Shown piece by piece: positions 9,324 to 17,597 of a DNA stretch of 36,299 nucleotides. The position numbers and the translations under genes were made by a program. Below the pieces are notes generated by a model. The model was not told the DNA's origin. It did not search any database and saw only the letters and a program-made list of their open reading frames with translations. Source of the stretch: Thiocapsa sp. KS1 (GTDB lineage Bacteria > Pseudomonadota > Gammaproteobacteria > Chromatiales > Chromatiaceae). Positions within the stretch are counted from its first letter, which is position 1. Every line of letters begins with the position of its first letter. Location: contig NZ_LN848257.1 of assembly GCF_001499735.1 (NCBI RefSeq), forward strand, positions 2,305,403 to 2,341,701, given 5' to 3'.

Positions 9324-9359
9324 GGTAGGGTGGACAAGCGCAGCGCAGTCCACCCTACC
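9324..9359. repeat. Palindromic repeat, family B (GGTAGGGTGGAC hairpin)
   Basis: A perfect 12-bp inverted repeat: GGTAGGGTGGAC at 9324-9335 and GTCCACCCTACC at 9348-9359, with a 12-nt loop AAGCGCAGCGCA. It is a REP-like element lying between the FNR box and napD, so it would be in the 5' leader of the nap mRNA if the operon starts near the FNR box. It could affect messenger stability or early termination. Confidence 0.8.
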
Positions 9360-9425
9360 GGCCGGTTTGATGAACAATGCCGGCTGGGTCAGTGCGGACG
9401 CTAGCGCCGCCGCTGGCGAGGAACC

Positions 9426-9439
9426 TTGATTCTCATCAA
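9426..9439 (-). promoter_or_regulatory. Perfect FNR/ANR/DNR box upstream of nap
   Basis: TTGAT-TCTC-ATCAA matches the FNR-family consensus TTGAT-N4-ATCAA in all ten specified positions. Its centre is about 180 bases upstream of napD. On the minus strand TAGCGT at 9404-9399 is at roughly the spacing expected for a -10 element of a class II promoter (FNR centred near -41.5). Low-oxygen or NO control of nap by this site is likely; the exact promoter is inferred. Confidence 0.75.
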
Positions 9440-9741
9440 GAATCACGAGCAAATAATCTGATCGTCCGGAAGCGGTGTCGAAACAGCTTTAGCAAAGGAT
9501 GCCTGTAGGCATTTTGTTTTTGTGGTACAGAGCGAGCCGAGCGGAGATGCCCGCCAACCTTCGCGGGCGAAACATCGGGCATTCGACCAGACATGAACGG
9601 CCATCGACTGCGGTAGCAGGTCTCGCGACCGGACCGCGGACACGACAAGCTCAATCGGAATAGAATCCGCGTAGACGTGAGACCGTGACGGCGGCACGCC
9701 GGTCGTCCGGTCGGACTCAGCGCCTTGATGAGGAGAGATCA
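9440..9741. other. Intergenic region between nap promoter and unknown membrane gene
   Basis: About 300 bases without a convincing gene. It holds a small hairpin (ATGCC/GGCAT around a TGTA loop, near 9500-9513) followed by TTTTGTTTTT, and an interrupted palindrome around 9545-9590. The promoter of the gene at 9742 presumably lies here, but no clear element stands out. Confidence 0.5.
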
Positions 9742-10179
9742 GTGTCCGACGTGCAAGAAACCGCGGCTCAACCCGCCATCGTACAAGCCGTGCTGCGTCT
9801 TCCCCCGGCCGAGCAACAGCGGCTCCTGGGCTGGTCGCGTGGTCTGGGGGAGATTCGTTACGGGACCTTGCGCGGATTCAAGAAGGCGGCGGCCATGCTC
9901 GCGCTGACCCGCGATCGCAAGGCAACCTGGCCGTTACTAAAAGTGCTGGCTCTGGCCTTGAAGCACGTCGTCTGGGACGCGCGCTCCTGGACATTCCGAC
10001 TGGGCGTGGGGGCGGTCATTGCCACCTTTGTGGCGGCCGAGAACGGCGGCGCCGGTATCGTGGCCTTGGGCGATGGGATCGGGCTCCCGCTGTGGATGTT
10101 GATCGGTGCCGGCGGCGTCTTGATCGGTCTGTTGGCGGACACGATCGAGAAACGGAGGATGACGCGCCTCAAGGGCTAG
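9742..10179 (+). CDS. Hypothetical membrane protein, two C-terminal TM segments
   Basis: A 145-aa protein I do not recognise. The GTG start at 9742 is supported by AGGAGAG at 9731-9737. The first 90 residues are soluble and helix-rich with basic patches (RGFKKAAAMLALTRDRK). Two hydrophobic segments follow (SWTFRLGVGAVIATFVAA and LWMLIGAGGVLIGLLAD), then a basic tail (EKRRMTRLKG). An inner-membrane protein with a cytoplasmic N-terminal part is the simplest reading. It stands alone between the divergent nap operon and a downstream ATPase gene on the same strand. Confidence 0.65.
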   Translation: MSDVQETAAQPAIVQAVLRLPPAEQQRLLGWSRGLGEIRYGTLRGFKKAAAMLALTRDRKATWPLLKVLALALKHVVWDARSWTFRLGVGAVIATFVAAENGGAGIVALGDGIGLPLWMLIGAGGVLIGLLADTIEKRRMTRLKG

Positions 10180-10417
10180 CTCGGCGGGCAATGCGAGCGG
10201 CTTTAGATGAGTGAAAGGCCCTACCTTTTGAACCTGCCATTCCTCGTACGGCGCGATGAGTCTGCGAGCCGCACGCTGTGCGGACACGTCCTCGCCCTAC
10301 ACTACGGACCGTTCCGACGCAGGCCGCGCGCATCGGTGCGGAGTTACCCGCATCATGGCCACGGGATCTCTGCTACCCTTTTGCGATCGCCAGACTCTAC
10401 GACCGTCAAACCTCCCG

Positions 10418-11992
10418 ATGCGCTTTTTCAATACCGAAGGACCGAACCGGGCCGAGGATCACTACACGCTGCCGCCGCTTTCGCGCTGGGATCTGGATGA
10501 GATCCTGATGCTGATCGAGCAGAAGAAGTATTTTCTGCTCCATGCGCCGCGTCAGACCGGCAAGACCACTTGCCTGCTTGCGCTGATGGAGCGGCTCAAC
10601 GGGGACGGTCGCTATCGGGCGCTCTACGCCAACATCGAAACGGCACAGACCACGCGCGAGGACGTCGCGCGCGGCATGGCTGCCATCTGCAGCGTGCTCG
10701 GTCGATCCGCGCGACTCTATCTCGACGATACGCGACTCGCCGACTGGTGCCGCACCGATGGTACGGATGTCCCGGCCGAGGATCGTCTCAGTCAACTGCT
10801 CGAGCTCTGGGCCGCGGCCGATCCACGCCCCGCCGTGCTGCTGCTCGACGAGGTCGACGCCTTGGTCGGCGACACGCTGGTCTCGGTGCTGCGTCAGTTG
10901 CGTGCCGGTTATACCCAGCGTCCCGCGCGTTTTCCCCAGACCATCATTCTCTGCGGGGTGCGCGACCTGCGTGATTATCGTATCCACGCCAGTTCCGAGG
11001 CCGTTGCCATCACGGGCGGCAGCGCGTTCAACATCAAGGCTGAATCGTTACGTTTGGGCGATTTCAGCGCACATGAGACTAAGGCGCTACTTGAAGAGCA
11101 CACGCACGAGACAGGGCAACTGTTCACGCCCGAGGCACTCGAACACGTCTGGCGTTTGACCCAAGGCCAGCCCTGGCTGGTCAATGCCCTCGCGTATGAA
11201 GTCTGTTTCCGCATGCCCGAGGGGCGCGATCGCACCCGTCCGATCGATCGGGAGATGATCGACCGGGCCAAGGAGAATCTGATCCTGCGCCGGGTCACCC
11301 ATCTCGACCAGCTCGCCGACAAGCTGCGCGAGCCGCGTGTGCGCCGGGTCATCGAGCCGATGCTGGCGGGCACGGGTTTGGGCACGGTTCCCGAGGACGA
11401 CCGTCAGTATCTGGTGGATCTGGGACTGCTCCGCCGCGACGGAGCGGGTGGATTGGTCGTGGCCAATCCGATCTACCGCGAGGTGTTGCCGCGCGCCCTG
11501 GCCGGCGGTCCCCAGGACTCCTTGCCGCGGATCAGCCCGACCTGGCTCTCAGCCGATGGCGGACTGGATCCGCGGCGCCTGCTCGATGCCTTTCTCGCCT
11601 TTTGGCGTCGGCACGGCGAGGCGATGCTGGGCAGCGCGCCCTATCACGAGATTGCCCCGCATCTGGTGCTGATGGCCTTCCTGCATCGGGTCGTCAACGG
11701 TGAGGGGACGCTGGAGCGTGAATATGCCATCGGCGCCGGGCGCATGGATCTGTGCCTGCGCTACGGTGCGCTGACGCTCGGCATCGAGCTGAAGGTATGG
11801 CGCGACGGACGGCCCGATCCGCTGACCGAGGGACTGGTGCAGCTCGATGGCTATCTGGCCGGACTGGGTCTGGACAGCGGCTGGCTGGTGATCTTCGACC
11901 GGCGTGCCGATCAACCGCCCATCGCCGAACGCACGGCCTGTGCGGAGGAGATAAGTCCGGGCGGGCGACGGATCCAGGTGGTGCGTGCTTGA
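10418..11992 (+). CDS. AAA-like ATPase with C-terminal PD-(D/E)XK nuclease-like domain
   Basis: A 524-aa protein. The N terminus (RFFNTEGPNRAEDHYTLPP) is typical of a family of stand-alone AAA-like ATPases. Walker A is APRQTGKTT (about residues 45-53) and Walker B is AVLLLDEVDAL. A helical/winged region follows (GQPWLVNALAYEV, VRRVIEPMLAG). The C terminus (about 420-524) contains GAGRMDLCLRYG and LGIELKVWRDG, whose D...ExK spacing fits the PD-(D/E)XK nuclease fold. I start it at 10418, where the family's N-terminal motif begins; ribosome-site support is weak and ATGs at 10355 or 10256 are possible. Its role is unknown: such proteins are often accessory genes, but no defence partner is adjacent. 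Confidence 0.8.
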   Translation: MRFFNTEGPNRAEDHYTLPPLSRWDLDEILMLIEQKKYFLLHAPRQTGKTTCLLALMERLNGDGRYRALYANIETAQTTREDVARGMAAICSVLGRSARLYLDDTRLADWCRTDGTDVPAEDRLSQLLELWAAADPRPAVLLLDEVDALVGDTLVSVLRQLRAGYTQRPARFPQTIILCGVRDLRDYRIHASSEAVAITGGSAFNIKAESLRLGDFSAHETKALLEEHTHETGQLFTPEALEHVWRLTQGQPWLVNALAYEVCFRMPEGRDRTRPIDREMIDRAKENLILRRVTHLDQLADKLREPRVRRVIEPMLAGTGLGTVPEDDRQYLVDLGLLRRDGAGGLVVANPIYREVLPRALAGGPQDSLPRISPTWLSADGGLDPRRLLDAFLAFWRRHGEAMLGSAPYHEIAPHLVLMAFLHRVVNGEGTLEREYAIGAGRMDLCLRYGALTLGIELKVWRDGRPDPLTEGLVQLDGYLAGLGLDSGWLVIFDRRADQPPIAERTACAEEISPGGRRIQVVRA

Positions 11993-12168
11993 ACGTAGAG
12001 ACCGTCCAGCGGGCAGCGGCTGACCTTGTGTTCGGCGCCAAACCGGTATCATGAGCACCTTAAGTGGTTGGGTAGCCGGCCGCGTGCCCAACGGATTGGT
12101 TGCGTCATCTATTTGTTGTTGACCCCGGAGATCGCGCCGCCTCGGCCTGACGGATTGCCGCTTTCGGG

Positions 12169-12885
12169 CTAATCCAACGCCCTTCCCTCCCCTGCCTCCT
12201 CGTGCGTGCGCCCGTCGCGGATGTGATAGATACGCCGGAAGGTCGGAATGATCTTCTCGTCGTGGGTGACGACGATGACGGCGGTCCGATACTGCCCGGC
12301 CATGCGGTTGAGGATGCGGATGACGCCGAGGGCGCGCTCGCTGTCGAGCGGCGCGGTGGGCTCGTCGGCGAGGATCACCGGCGGGCGGCTCACCAGGGCG
12401 CGGGCGATGGCGACGCGCTGTTGCTCGCCGCCGGAGAGCTGCGACGGCATGGCGCGGGCGCGATGCTCGACATCCAGCGCCGCGAGCAGCTCGCGCGCCC
12501 GCTCGCGCGACTCGCCGTTGGGGCGGCCCGCGAGCATCGGCAGCAGGGCGACGTTGTCGGTGACGTCCAAGAAGGGGATGAGGTAGGGCGCCTGGAAGAC
12601 GAAGCCGATCTTGTCCCGACGCAGGGCGCGCAGGTCGCGGATGCGCCAGCCATTGTCGTAGATGGTTTGATCGCCCAGGATCATGCGCCCGCCGGTGGGC
12701 TCGATCACGGCGCCCAGACATTTGAGCAGGGTGCTCTTGCCGGATCCCGAGGGTCCGACGAGTCCGACCACCTCGCCGGGAGCGACCGCCATGTCGACAC
12801 CCCTGAGCGCGTCCACCGCGGTGTCGCCGCTGCCGTAGCGCTTGCGCAGCTCCTCGATGCGGATGCCTTGGGTGTCGTCAGCCAC
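12169..12885 (-). CDS. ABC exporter ATP-binding subunit (DevA/MacB/LolD type)
   Basis: Cytoplasmic ATPase (238 aa) of a MacB/DevA-like exporter. Motifs in order: Walker [11 protein letters not shown]-loop GFVFQAPYL, signature LSGGEQQR, Walker [10 protein letters not shown] and the switch His in VVTHD. I place the start at the GTG at 12885, which overlaps the permease stop (GTGGCTGA); an in-frame ATG at 12921 would lie well inside the permease gene. It is the last gene of a three-gene operon with the permease and adaptor. The substrate cannot be read from the sequence. Confidence 0.92.
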   Translation of the reverse strand: MADDTQGIRIEELRKRYGSGDTAVDALRGVDMAVAPGEVVGLVGPSGSGKSTLLKCLGAVIEPTGGRMILGDQTIYDNGWRIRDLRALRRDKIGFVFQAPYLIPFLDVTDNVALLPMLAGRPNGESRERARELLAALDVEHRARAMPSQLSGGEQQRVAIARALVSRPPVILADEPTAPLDSERALGVIRILNRMAGQYRTAVIVVTHDEKIIPTFRRIYHIRDGRTHEEAGEGRALD

Positions 12886-14146
12886 CGATGGCCTCCGCCG
12901 GGTCGACCCGGAGCGCGGCACGGATGGCGACCAGGCTCGCCAGCACGCAGATGATCACCACGACCAGGAAGCCGCGCGCGGCATCGCCGGGGAGCAGCAG
13001 GACGTATTTGGGAAAGATGGGCGCCCAGAGGGTCGCCACGGTCTTGCCGACAACGAAGCCGATCACCCCGAGCCCGAGCGCCTGTTGCAGGATCATCCCG
13101 GCGATGGTGCGGTTGCGCGTGCCGATGAGCTTCAGCACCGCGATCTCGCGGATCTTGCCGAGCGTGAGGGTGTAGATGATGAAGGCCACGATGGCGGCGC
13201 TCACCACCGAGAGGATCACCAGGAACATGAAGATCTGACGGGCAGAGGTGGCGATCAGCTTGGCCTGGAGGATCTCGTTCATCTCGGCGCGGGTGTAGAC
13301 GGTCAGATGCTTCCAGCGTCGGATGTCGGCGGCGACCTCGTCGGCATTGGCACCGGGCTCGAGACGCACCAGAATGGCGTTCACCGAGCTGCTCTGGGTT
13401 TGGGCAGAAAGCACGGCATCGAGCACCTCCGGCTGACCGGGTCGGTTGAAGACGGGGTTGGCCGCGGTGCGGCGGCGCTGCGCGATGATGGCGTCGTTGT
13501 CCTTCAGGAACTGGGCCTCCTGGGCGTCCTTCAGGGGGATGTAGACCATGGGGTCACCGCCCGAGGAGACTGCGCGACGGGTGAGCCCGACGATGGTGTA
13601 GAGATTGCGGCGGATGCGCACCTGTTCGCCGAGCCGAAAGCCGGTAGTCACGTCCGCGACCGCCTCGTAATGGCCGCGGGTAAGGTGTCGCCCGGCGACC
13701 AGGAAGGGCGGTTGACCCGGCTCGCCGAAACCGCCGGGAACCACGCCGACGATCATGGCTCGGCGCTCGCGCGCGGCCTCGTCGCCGGCTGGACTGCCCG
13801 CCTGAACGCCGGTCTGATTCGGGGCGGCCTGATTCGGGGCGACGGGCCGCACCTGCATGGTGAGATAGGTGACGTTGGCCGCGCGCGCGACGCCCGGCAG
13901 GGTCAGGATGCCCCGGTAGAGATCGTCGGCTAGGGTGGACGGCTCAGCGTAAGGGCCGAGCGTGTCTTTCTGCACCGCCCAGAGGTCCGCCCCGCTGTTG
14001 TCGAGCAGCACCTCGGCATCATCGACCATGCCGCGGTAGATGCCGGCCATGGAGAGCGTCACGCCGATCAGGAGCCCGAGACCCACACCGGTAAAGACGA
14101 ACTTGCCCCAGGCATGGAGGATGTCGCGCCCGGCGAGGCTGATCAT
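12878..14146 (-). CDS. FtsX-like ABC exporter permease (DevC type)
   Basis: Inner-membrane subunit of 422 aa. One TM helix is near the N terminus (about 17-36), followed by a periplasmic MacB-like domain of about 220 residues and three C-terminal TM helices (around IFMFLVILSVVSAAIVAFII, LGLGVIGFVVGKTVATLWA and GFLVVVIICVLASLVAI). This four-TM arrangement is that of MacB/DevC/FtsX permeases. The motif GKIREIAVLKLIGTRNRTI between the second and third TM is the usual FtsX coupling loop. The ATG at 14146 overlaps the stop of the adaptor gene (ATGA), and its own stop overlaps the ATPase start, so the three proteins are probably made together. Confidence 0.93.
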   Translation of the reverse strand: MISLAGRDILHAWGKFVFTGVGLGLLIGVTLSMAGIYRGMVDDAEVLLDNSGADLWAVQKDTLGPYAEPSTLADDLYRGILTLPGVARAANVTYLTMQVRPVAPNQAAPNQTGVQAGSPAGDEAARERRAMIVGVVPGGFGEPGQPPFLVAGRHLTRGHYEAVADVTTGFRLGEQVRIRRNLYTIVGLTRRAVSSGGDPMVYIPLKDAQEAQFLKDNDAIIAQRRRTAANPVFNRPGQPEVLDAVLSAQTQSSSVNAILVRLEPGANADEVAADIRRWKHLTVYTRAEMNEILQAKLIATSARQIFMFLVILSVVSAAIVAFIIYTLTLGKIREIAVLKLIGTRNRTIAGMILQQALGLGVIGFVVGKTVATLWAPIFPKYVLLLPGDAARGFLVVVIICVLASLVAIRAALRVDPAEAIGG

Positions 14147-15336
14147 CGGGGCAGACCGGGGATCTGCTCGACGATCTCAATCCGACGTCCGGGCCGGAGC
14201 GGGACGCGGGAGTGCAGGATTACGCGATCGCCGGAGGCCAGACCGTCGCGGATCTGGACCCAACCCTCCAGGTCCCGCGCGCCGGTCTCGACCGCGACGA
14301 AGCGCGGACCGGCGTCATCCAACACCCAGACGCCGAGCTGGCCGTCGCGACGCTGCAAGGCGGCATTGGGCAGCGCCGGGGCGGGTTCAAGCGGCTCCAG
14401 GGCCACGGTCACCTCGGCCAGCTCGCCGAGTCGGGGCAGCGGCTCGGGCAGCGTCGAAAACGCGATCTTCGCGCGAAACTCCTCGGTGACGGCGTCGGCC
14501 CGCGGCTCGATCCGCAGCACCTCGCCCGGCAAGGTATCCAGCGGCAGCGAGCGCAGCGCGATGCGGGCCCCCAGATCGGCACGCAGCGCCCCGGCGCCGA
14601 GCTGATCGAAGCGGACATCGATCCAGAGACGGCTCGGGTCGATCACCTCCACGACCGACTGACCCGCCACGACGGTGCTGCCGGGCTCCGCGTCGCGCGA
14701 GACCACCAGTGCATCCACCGGGGCGATCAGGCGCAGATTGGCCCGCTGCTGCACCAATGCCTCGCGCTCGGCACGGACCCGCACCAGATCCTGCTCCGCG
14801 GATTCCAGATTGGCCACGGCCAGCGCCAGACCCGCCTCGGCGACCTGGGCCTCCTGACGCTTGGCCTCCGCCGTATCCTCGCTGGCCGTACGGGACAGCA
14901 GAAGCTGCTCGTAGCGGGCGACCTGGGCGCCGGCGAAATCCCGCCGCGCCTGTGCATCGCCGACCTGAGCACGGGCCGCGACGACGCCGGACTCTGCACC
15001 GTGCAATGCCGCGTCCGCCGCGGCGACCCGGTCGTCGAGATCGACCGGATCCATCTCGCCGAGCAGTTGGCCGGCCTCGACCCGATCACCCACCTGCACC
15101 TCGACCCGCCGCACCCGGCCGGCAAAGGTCGGGCCGATGCGGTAGGTGTAGCGCGCCTCGACCGTGCCGACCCCGAACAGGGTCGGGGTAACGGGACGCA
15201 TCTCGACCGTGGTCAGGGTTACGGGCACCGCGGCCAACGGACCCGAGGTCAGCGCCAACCAGAGGAAGGCGCCGATGAGCGGAACGAGCACGGCGAGCAG
15301 GACGACGACACGCCGGCTTGGCTTGGGAAGGTTCAT
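14143..15336 (-). CDS. HlyD/MacA-type periplasmic adaptor protein of an ABC exporter
   Basis: Membrane-fusion protein of 397 aa, anchored by one N-terminal TM (VVVLLAVLVPLIGAFLWLAL). It has the split lipoyl/barrel-sandwich halves (RVRRVEVQVGDRVEAGQLLG and LRLIAPVDALVVSRDAEPGS) flanking an alpha-helical hairpin (about 100-185), then beta-barrel and membrane-proximal domains. I chose ATG 15336, which puts basic residues just before the TM; the frame is open to 15459 but the extra residues look non-coding. An FNR-type box (TTGAC-TAAG-GTCAA) is centred about 82 bases upstream, so the exporter may be induced at low oxygen or by NO. Confidence 0.9.
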   Translation of the reverse strand: MNLPKPSRRVVVLLAVLVPLIGAFLWLALTSGPLAAVPVTLTTVEMRPVTPTLFGVGTVEARYTYRIGPTFAGRVRRVEVQVGDRVEAGQLLGEMDPVDLDDRVAAADAALHGAESGVVAARAQVGDAQARRDFAGAQVARYEQLLLSRTASEDTAEAKRQEAQVAEAGLALAVANLESAEQDLVRVRAEREALVQQRANLRLIAPVDALVVSRDAEPGSTVVAGQSVVEVIDPSRLWIDVRFDQLGAGALRADLGARIALRSLPLDTLPGEVLRIEPRADAVTEEFRAKIAFSTLPEPLPRLGELAEVTVALEPLEPAPALPNAALQRRDGQLGVWVLDDAGPRFVAVETGARDLEGWVQIRDGLASGDRVILHSRVPLRPGRRIEIVEQIPGLPR

Positions 15337-15411
15337 AGGGGGCTCGAAAGCAATGGCGAGCGACTCGGGAGAGCCGGTTGAGAAGGATGGGGATGGAGCC
15401 ACGCTTCGGCC

Positions 15412-15425
15412 TTGACTAAGGTCAA
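15412..15425 (-). promoter_or_regulatory. FNR/DNR-type box upstream of the exporter operon
   Basis: TTGAC-TAAG-GTCAA is a perfect inverted repeat that differs from the FNR consensus only by T-to-C at the innermost position of each half. The same variant occurs upstream of bchE. Its centre is 82 bases before the adaptor start, a workable distance for an activator site plus leader. The assignment is by motif only. Confidence 0.55.
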
Positions 15426-15655
15426 AGGTACGGGGTGCCGGCTCTCCGAGACGTGCCAAGTCGCCGCCGGATCTACGAACTAGATCCGCCGCAGAGACAC
15501 CGCGACGGAGGTGATGGTGATCGCAGAGCGATCAGGAATCGACACGAACGCGACGATGCCTTGATCCGCAGACACATCGGTCCAAGTTGGATGGGGTGGT
15601 CATCGGGGCGACGCACCGCGGGCGTCACGCGGCGCAGAGCGCCAAGGGGGCATGC
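15426..15655. other. Intergenic region, no gene seen
   Basis: This stretch lies between the exporter promoter and the 3' side of bchE. Short frames are present but lack coding character and ribosome sites. A small inverted repeat (CGGATCTA/TAGATCCG) lies around 15469-15488. Nothing else is recognisable. Confidence 0.5.
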
Positions 15656-15678
15656 GTGACACCGCGGAACGGTGTCAC
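15656..15678 (-). terminator. Strong hairpin downstream of bchE (candidate terminator)
   Basis: GTGACACCG at 15656-15664 pairs perfectly with CGGTGTCAC at 15670-15678 around a 5-nt loop (CGGAA). It is about 50 bases past the bchE stop. There is no clear U-tract on the minus strand, so it is a stable 3' structure or a non-canonical terminator rather than a textbook one. Confidence 0.45.
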
Positions 15679-15728
15679 GAGCCCTTGAGGGTTTGGGTGG
15701 CCGGTCTGTTGAGCGAGGCCCTTCGCCC

Positions 15729-17393
15729 CTACTCGATCATCACCTTGACCGACGCCTTGGCGGCCGTTTTGGGCAGCGTCGGCGGCGCGACCGTGAGGGC
15801 ATCGATCTCGGCCTGATCGAGCTGCTCCTTGCCGCCGCCGCAGGCCATGATCTGGGCCTGGACGTCGCCCTTGAGCTTGCGGCTGTGCTTGGCCTTCCAG
15901 TCGGTACCGCCCTCGGCGACGCGGGTGCGTTTGGGGTCGAAGTGGAAGTCGACCTTCTTCTTGGACTGCGGACCCCAGTAGTTGACCTTGCCCAGATCGT
16001 AGAACTTGCGCTCGAAGCCGGCCTTGAGGAAGGCCTTCAGACAGCCGAGCAGATAACGCCGGCGCTCGCCGCTGCCGGCCCAGGGGTAGGAGAAGAGCGC
16101 CTTGTGCATGTAGAAACGGCGATAGTTGTGCATGACGCGGTCGAGCAGCTCGGCGCGATCCATGGCGGCCGGCTTGATGATGGGCGTGACGAAGTTGTAC
16201 TTCTCGTAGTCGAAGATCTCGACCTTGTCGCCCAGCTCGCGGAAGAGATCCGTGAAGGGCCAGGGGGTGTACATGGCCCAGTTGGCGAGATCCGGTTTCC
16301 AGTCGCGCGCCATCTGATAGGTCTCTTCGAGGGTCTCGGCGGTCTCGTTTTCGAGCCCGACGATGAACTGTGCCTCGGTGAGGATGCCCGCATCGCGCAG
16401 CAGACCGATCGCCCGCTTGTTGTCGGCGACCGTGGTCTCCTTGTTGAAGCGGTCGAGCTTGAGCTGCGCCGCCGCCTCGGTGCCGAGCGAGACATGGATC
16501 AGGCCGGCCTTGCGATAGAGCGGCAGCATGTCCTCGTCACGCAGGATGTCGGTGACGCGGGTGTTGATGCCCCAGAGGATGCCGAGATTGCGCTCGATCA
16601 GCTCTTCGCAAAAGGCGATGAACTTCTTGCGATTGATGGTCGGCTCCTCGTCGGCGAGGATGAAGAAACCGACGTCGTGATCGCGCACCAGGGTTTCGAT
16701 CTCGTCGACGACCTTCTTGGGATCACGGATGCGGTAGTCGCGCCAGAACTTCCACTGCGAGCAAAAGGAGCAGGTATAGGGACAACCGCGGGCCATGTTC
16801 GGGATGGCAACGCGCTTGTTGAGCGGGATGTAGTTGTACTTGTCCCACTCCAGCACGCCCCAGTCGGGTGTGATGGCGTCCAGGTCCTTCACGGTCGGGG
16901 CGGCCGGGGTGGCGATGATCTTGCCGTCGACGGCGTAGGCGATGCCTTTGACCTTGCCGCGCTCCTCGGGCCAACGGCCTTCATCGATGGTGCGGACCAG
17001 ATCGACGATGATCTCCTCGCCCTCGCCGCGCACGATGGCGTCGATCCAGGGCGCCTCGCCCAAAACCTGCTGATACATGAAGGTGGCATGCACGCCGCCG
17101 AGGACAGTGACGATCTTGGGGTCGATCTCCCTGACGATCTCGAGCAGACGCTGGGCCTTGTAGATGGAGGGCGTGATGGCCGTGCAGCCGACGACGTCGG
17201 GGCGATACGCGACGATGGCGGCGCGGACCTGCTCCTCCGACAGGTCGTTGGTCATGGCGTCGACGAAGCGCACCTCGGTGAAGCCCGCGGTCTTGAGCGC
17301 TCCCGTGAGATAGGCCACCCACGCCGGCGGCCAATTGCCGGCGATCTCGGCGCCGCCCGAGTGGTAGTTTGGGTGGATGAAGAGAATGCGCAT
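15729..17393 (-). CDS. bchE: BchE, anaerobic Mg-protoporphyrin IX monomethyl ester oxidative cyclase
   Basis: Oxygen-independent enzyme forming the isocyclic ring of (bacterio)chlorophyll; uses cobalamin and radical SAM chemistry. The 554-aa protein starts [19 protein letters not shown], a hallmark of BchE. A B12-binding-type Rossmann domain covers about 1-150 ([23 protein letters not shown]). The radical-SAM motif GCPYTCSFC has Cys204, Cys208 and Cys211. The C-terminal part ([21 protein letters not shown]) is also family-typical. I chose ATG 17393 because it gives this canonical N terminus. No other photosynthesis gene is in the window, so bchE lies apart from the main pigment cluster. Its promoter holds both an FNR-type box and a PpsR/CrtJ palindrome. 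Confidence 0.95.
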   Translation of the reverse strand: MRILFIHPNYHSGGAEIAGNWPPAWVAYLTGALKTAGFTEVRFVDAMTNDLSEEQVRAAIVAYRPDVVGCTAITPSIYKAQRLLEIVREIDPKIVTVLGGVHATFMYQQVLGEAPWIDAIVRGEGEEIIVDLVRTIDEGRWPEERGKVKGIAYAVDGKIIATPAAPTVKDLDAITPDWGVLEWDKYNYIPLNKRVAIPNMARGCPYTCSFCSQWKFWRDYRIRDPKKVVDEIETLVRDHDVGFFILADEEPTINRKKFIAFCEELIERNLGILWGINTRVTDILRDEDMLPLYRKAGLIHVSLGTEAAAQLKLDRFNKETTVADNKRAIGLLRDAGILTEAQFIVGLENETAETLEETYQMARDWKPDLANWAMYTPWPFTDLFRELGDKVEIFDYEKYNFVTPIIKPAAMDRAELLDRVMHNYRRFYMHKALFSYPWAGSGERRRYLLGCLKAFLKAGFERKFYDLGKVNYWGPQSKKKVDFHFDPKRTRVAEGGTDWKAKHSRKLKGDVQAQIMACGGGKEQLDQAEIDALTVAPPTLPKTAAKASVKVMIE

Positions 17394-17419
17394 GCGTCGA
17401 GCCCCCGGCCGATGGTGAG

Positions 17420-17437
17420 TGTCAATGAAGATTGACA
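17420..17437 (-). promoter_or_regulatory. PpsR/CrtJ-type operator at the bchE promoter
   Basis: TGTCAATGAAGATTGACA is a perfect inverted repeat (TGTCAAT / ATTGACA around GAAG) and fits TGT-N12-ACA, the known binding motif of the photosynthesis repressor PpsR/CrtJ. It ends 27 bases upstream of the bchE start. Relative to the FNR-type box at 17457-17470 it falls where the -10/start region of a class II promoter would be, a sensible place for a repressor. Confidence 0.75.
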
Positions 17438-17456
17438 GTCGACCTCCTTGTCGTCC

Positions 17457-17470
17457 TTGACACAGGTCAA
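17457..17470 (-). promoter_or_regulatory. FNR/DNR-type box upstream of bchE
   Basis: TTGAC-ACAG-GTCAA is a perfect inverted repeat of the FNR-family type, centred 70 bases before the bchE start. A transcript start about 41 bases downstream would fall inside the PpsR/CrtJ-type palindrome. bchE is known to need FNR-type activation in purple bacteria such as Rhodobacter; that this box does so here is inference. Confidence 0.65.
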
Positions 17471-17528
17471 ATCCGTCCGGGCGGCTCGGATTTGCGGGTC
17501 TTGCCGGCGCGATCGCGTGCGATGGGAT

Positions 17529-17542
17529 CTGACCTAGGTCAA
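17529..17542 (+). promoter_or_regulatory. Imperfect FNR/DNR-type box upstream of hemerythrin
   Basis: CTGAC-CTAG-GTCAA differs from the local TTGAC-N4-GTCAA motif at one outer base. It is centred 62 bases upstream of the hemerythrin ATG at 17598. GAGAAT at 17564-17569 is at the spacing expected for the -10 of a class II promoter. The motif and spacing agree, but the site is weaker than the others. Confidence 0.5.
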
Positions 17543-17597
17543 GGACGACCCGATCTAGGTCGGGAGAATGCCGCGTCACGCAACCGGAGGACTCGCC

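Noticed and set aside
6165-9452. NapA starting far upstream at 9452
   Set aside because: The upstream part overlaps napD in another frame, and the Tat signal and GAGGAGGAAT ribosome site place the start at 8909.
9440-9521. A possible FNR-controlled small RNA on the plus strand, ending at the ATGCC/GGCAT hairpin and T-run
   Set aside because: The only -10-like sequence (TAATCT at 9454-9459) is at the wrong distance from the FNR box, and the stem is only 5 bp, so the support is too weak.
12202-13933. Plus-strand frames opposite the ABC transporter genes
   Set aside because: They lie antisense to an ATPase and permease with all expected motifs and overlapping stop/start junctions.
15672-17435. 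Long open frame on the plus strand (587 codons)
   Set aside because: It is the antisense of bchE; the composition is an artefact of GC-rich codon bias and the bchE frame has a clear family match.
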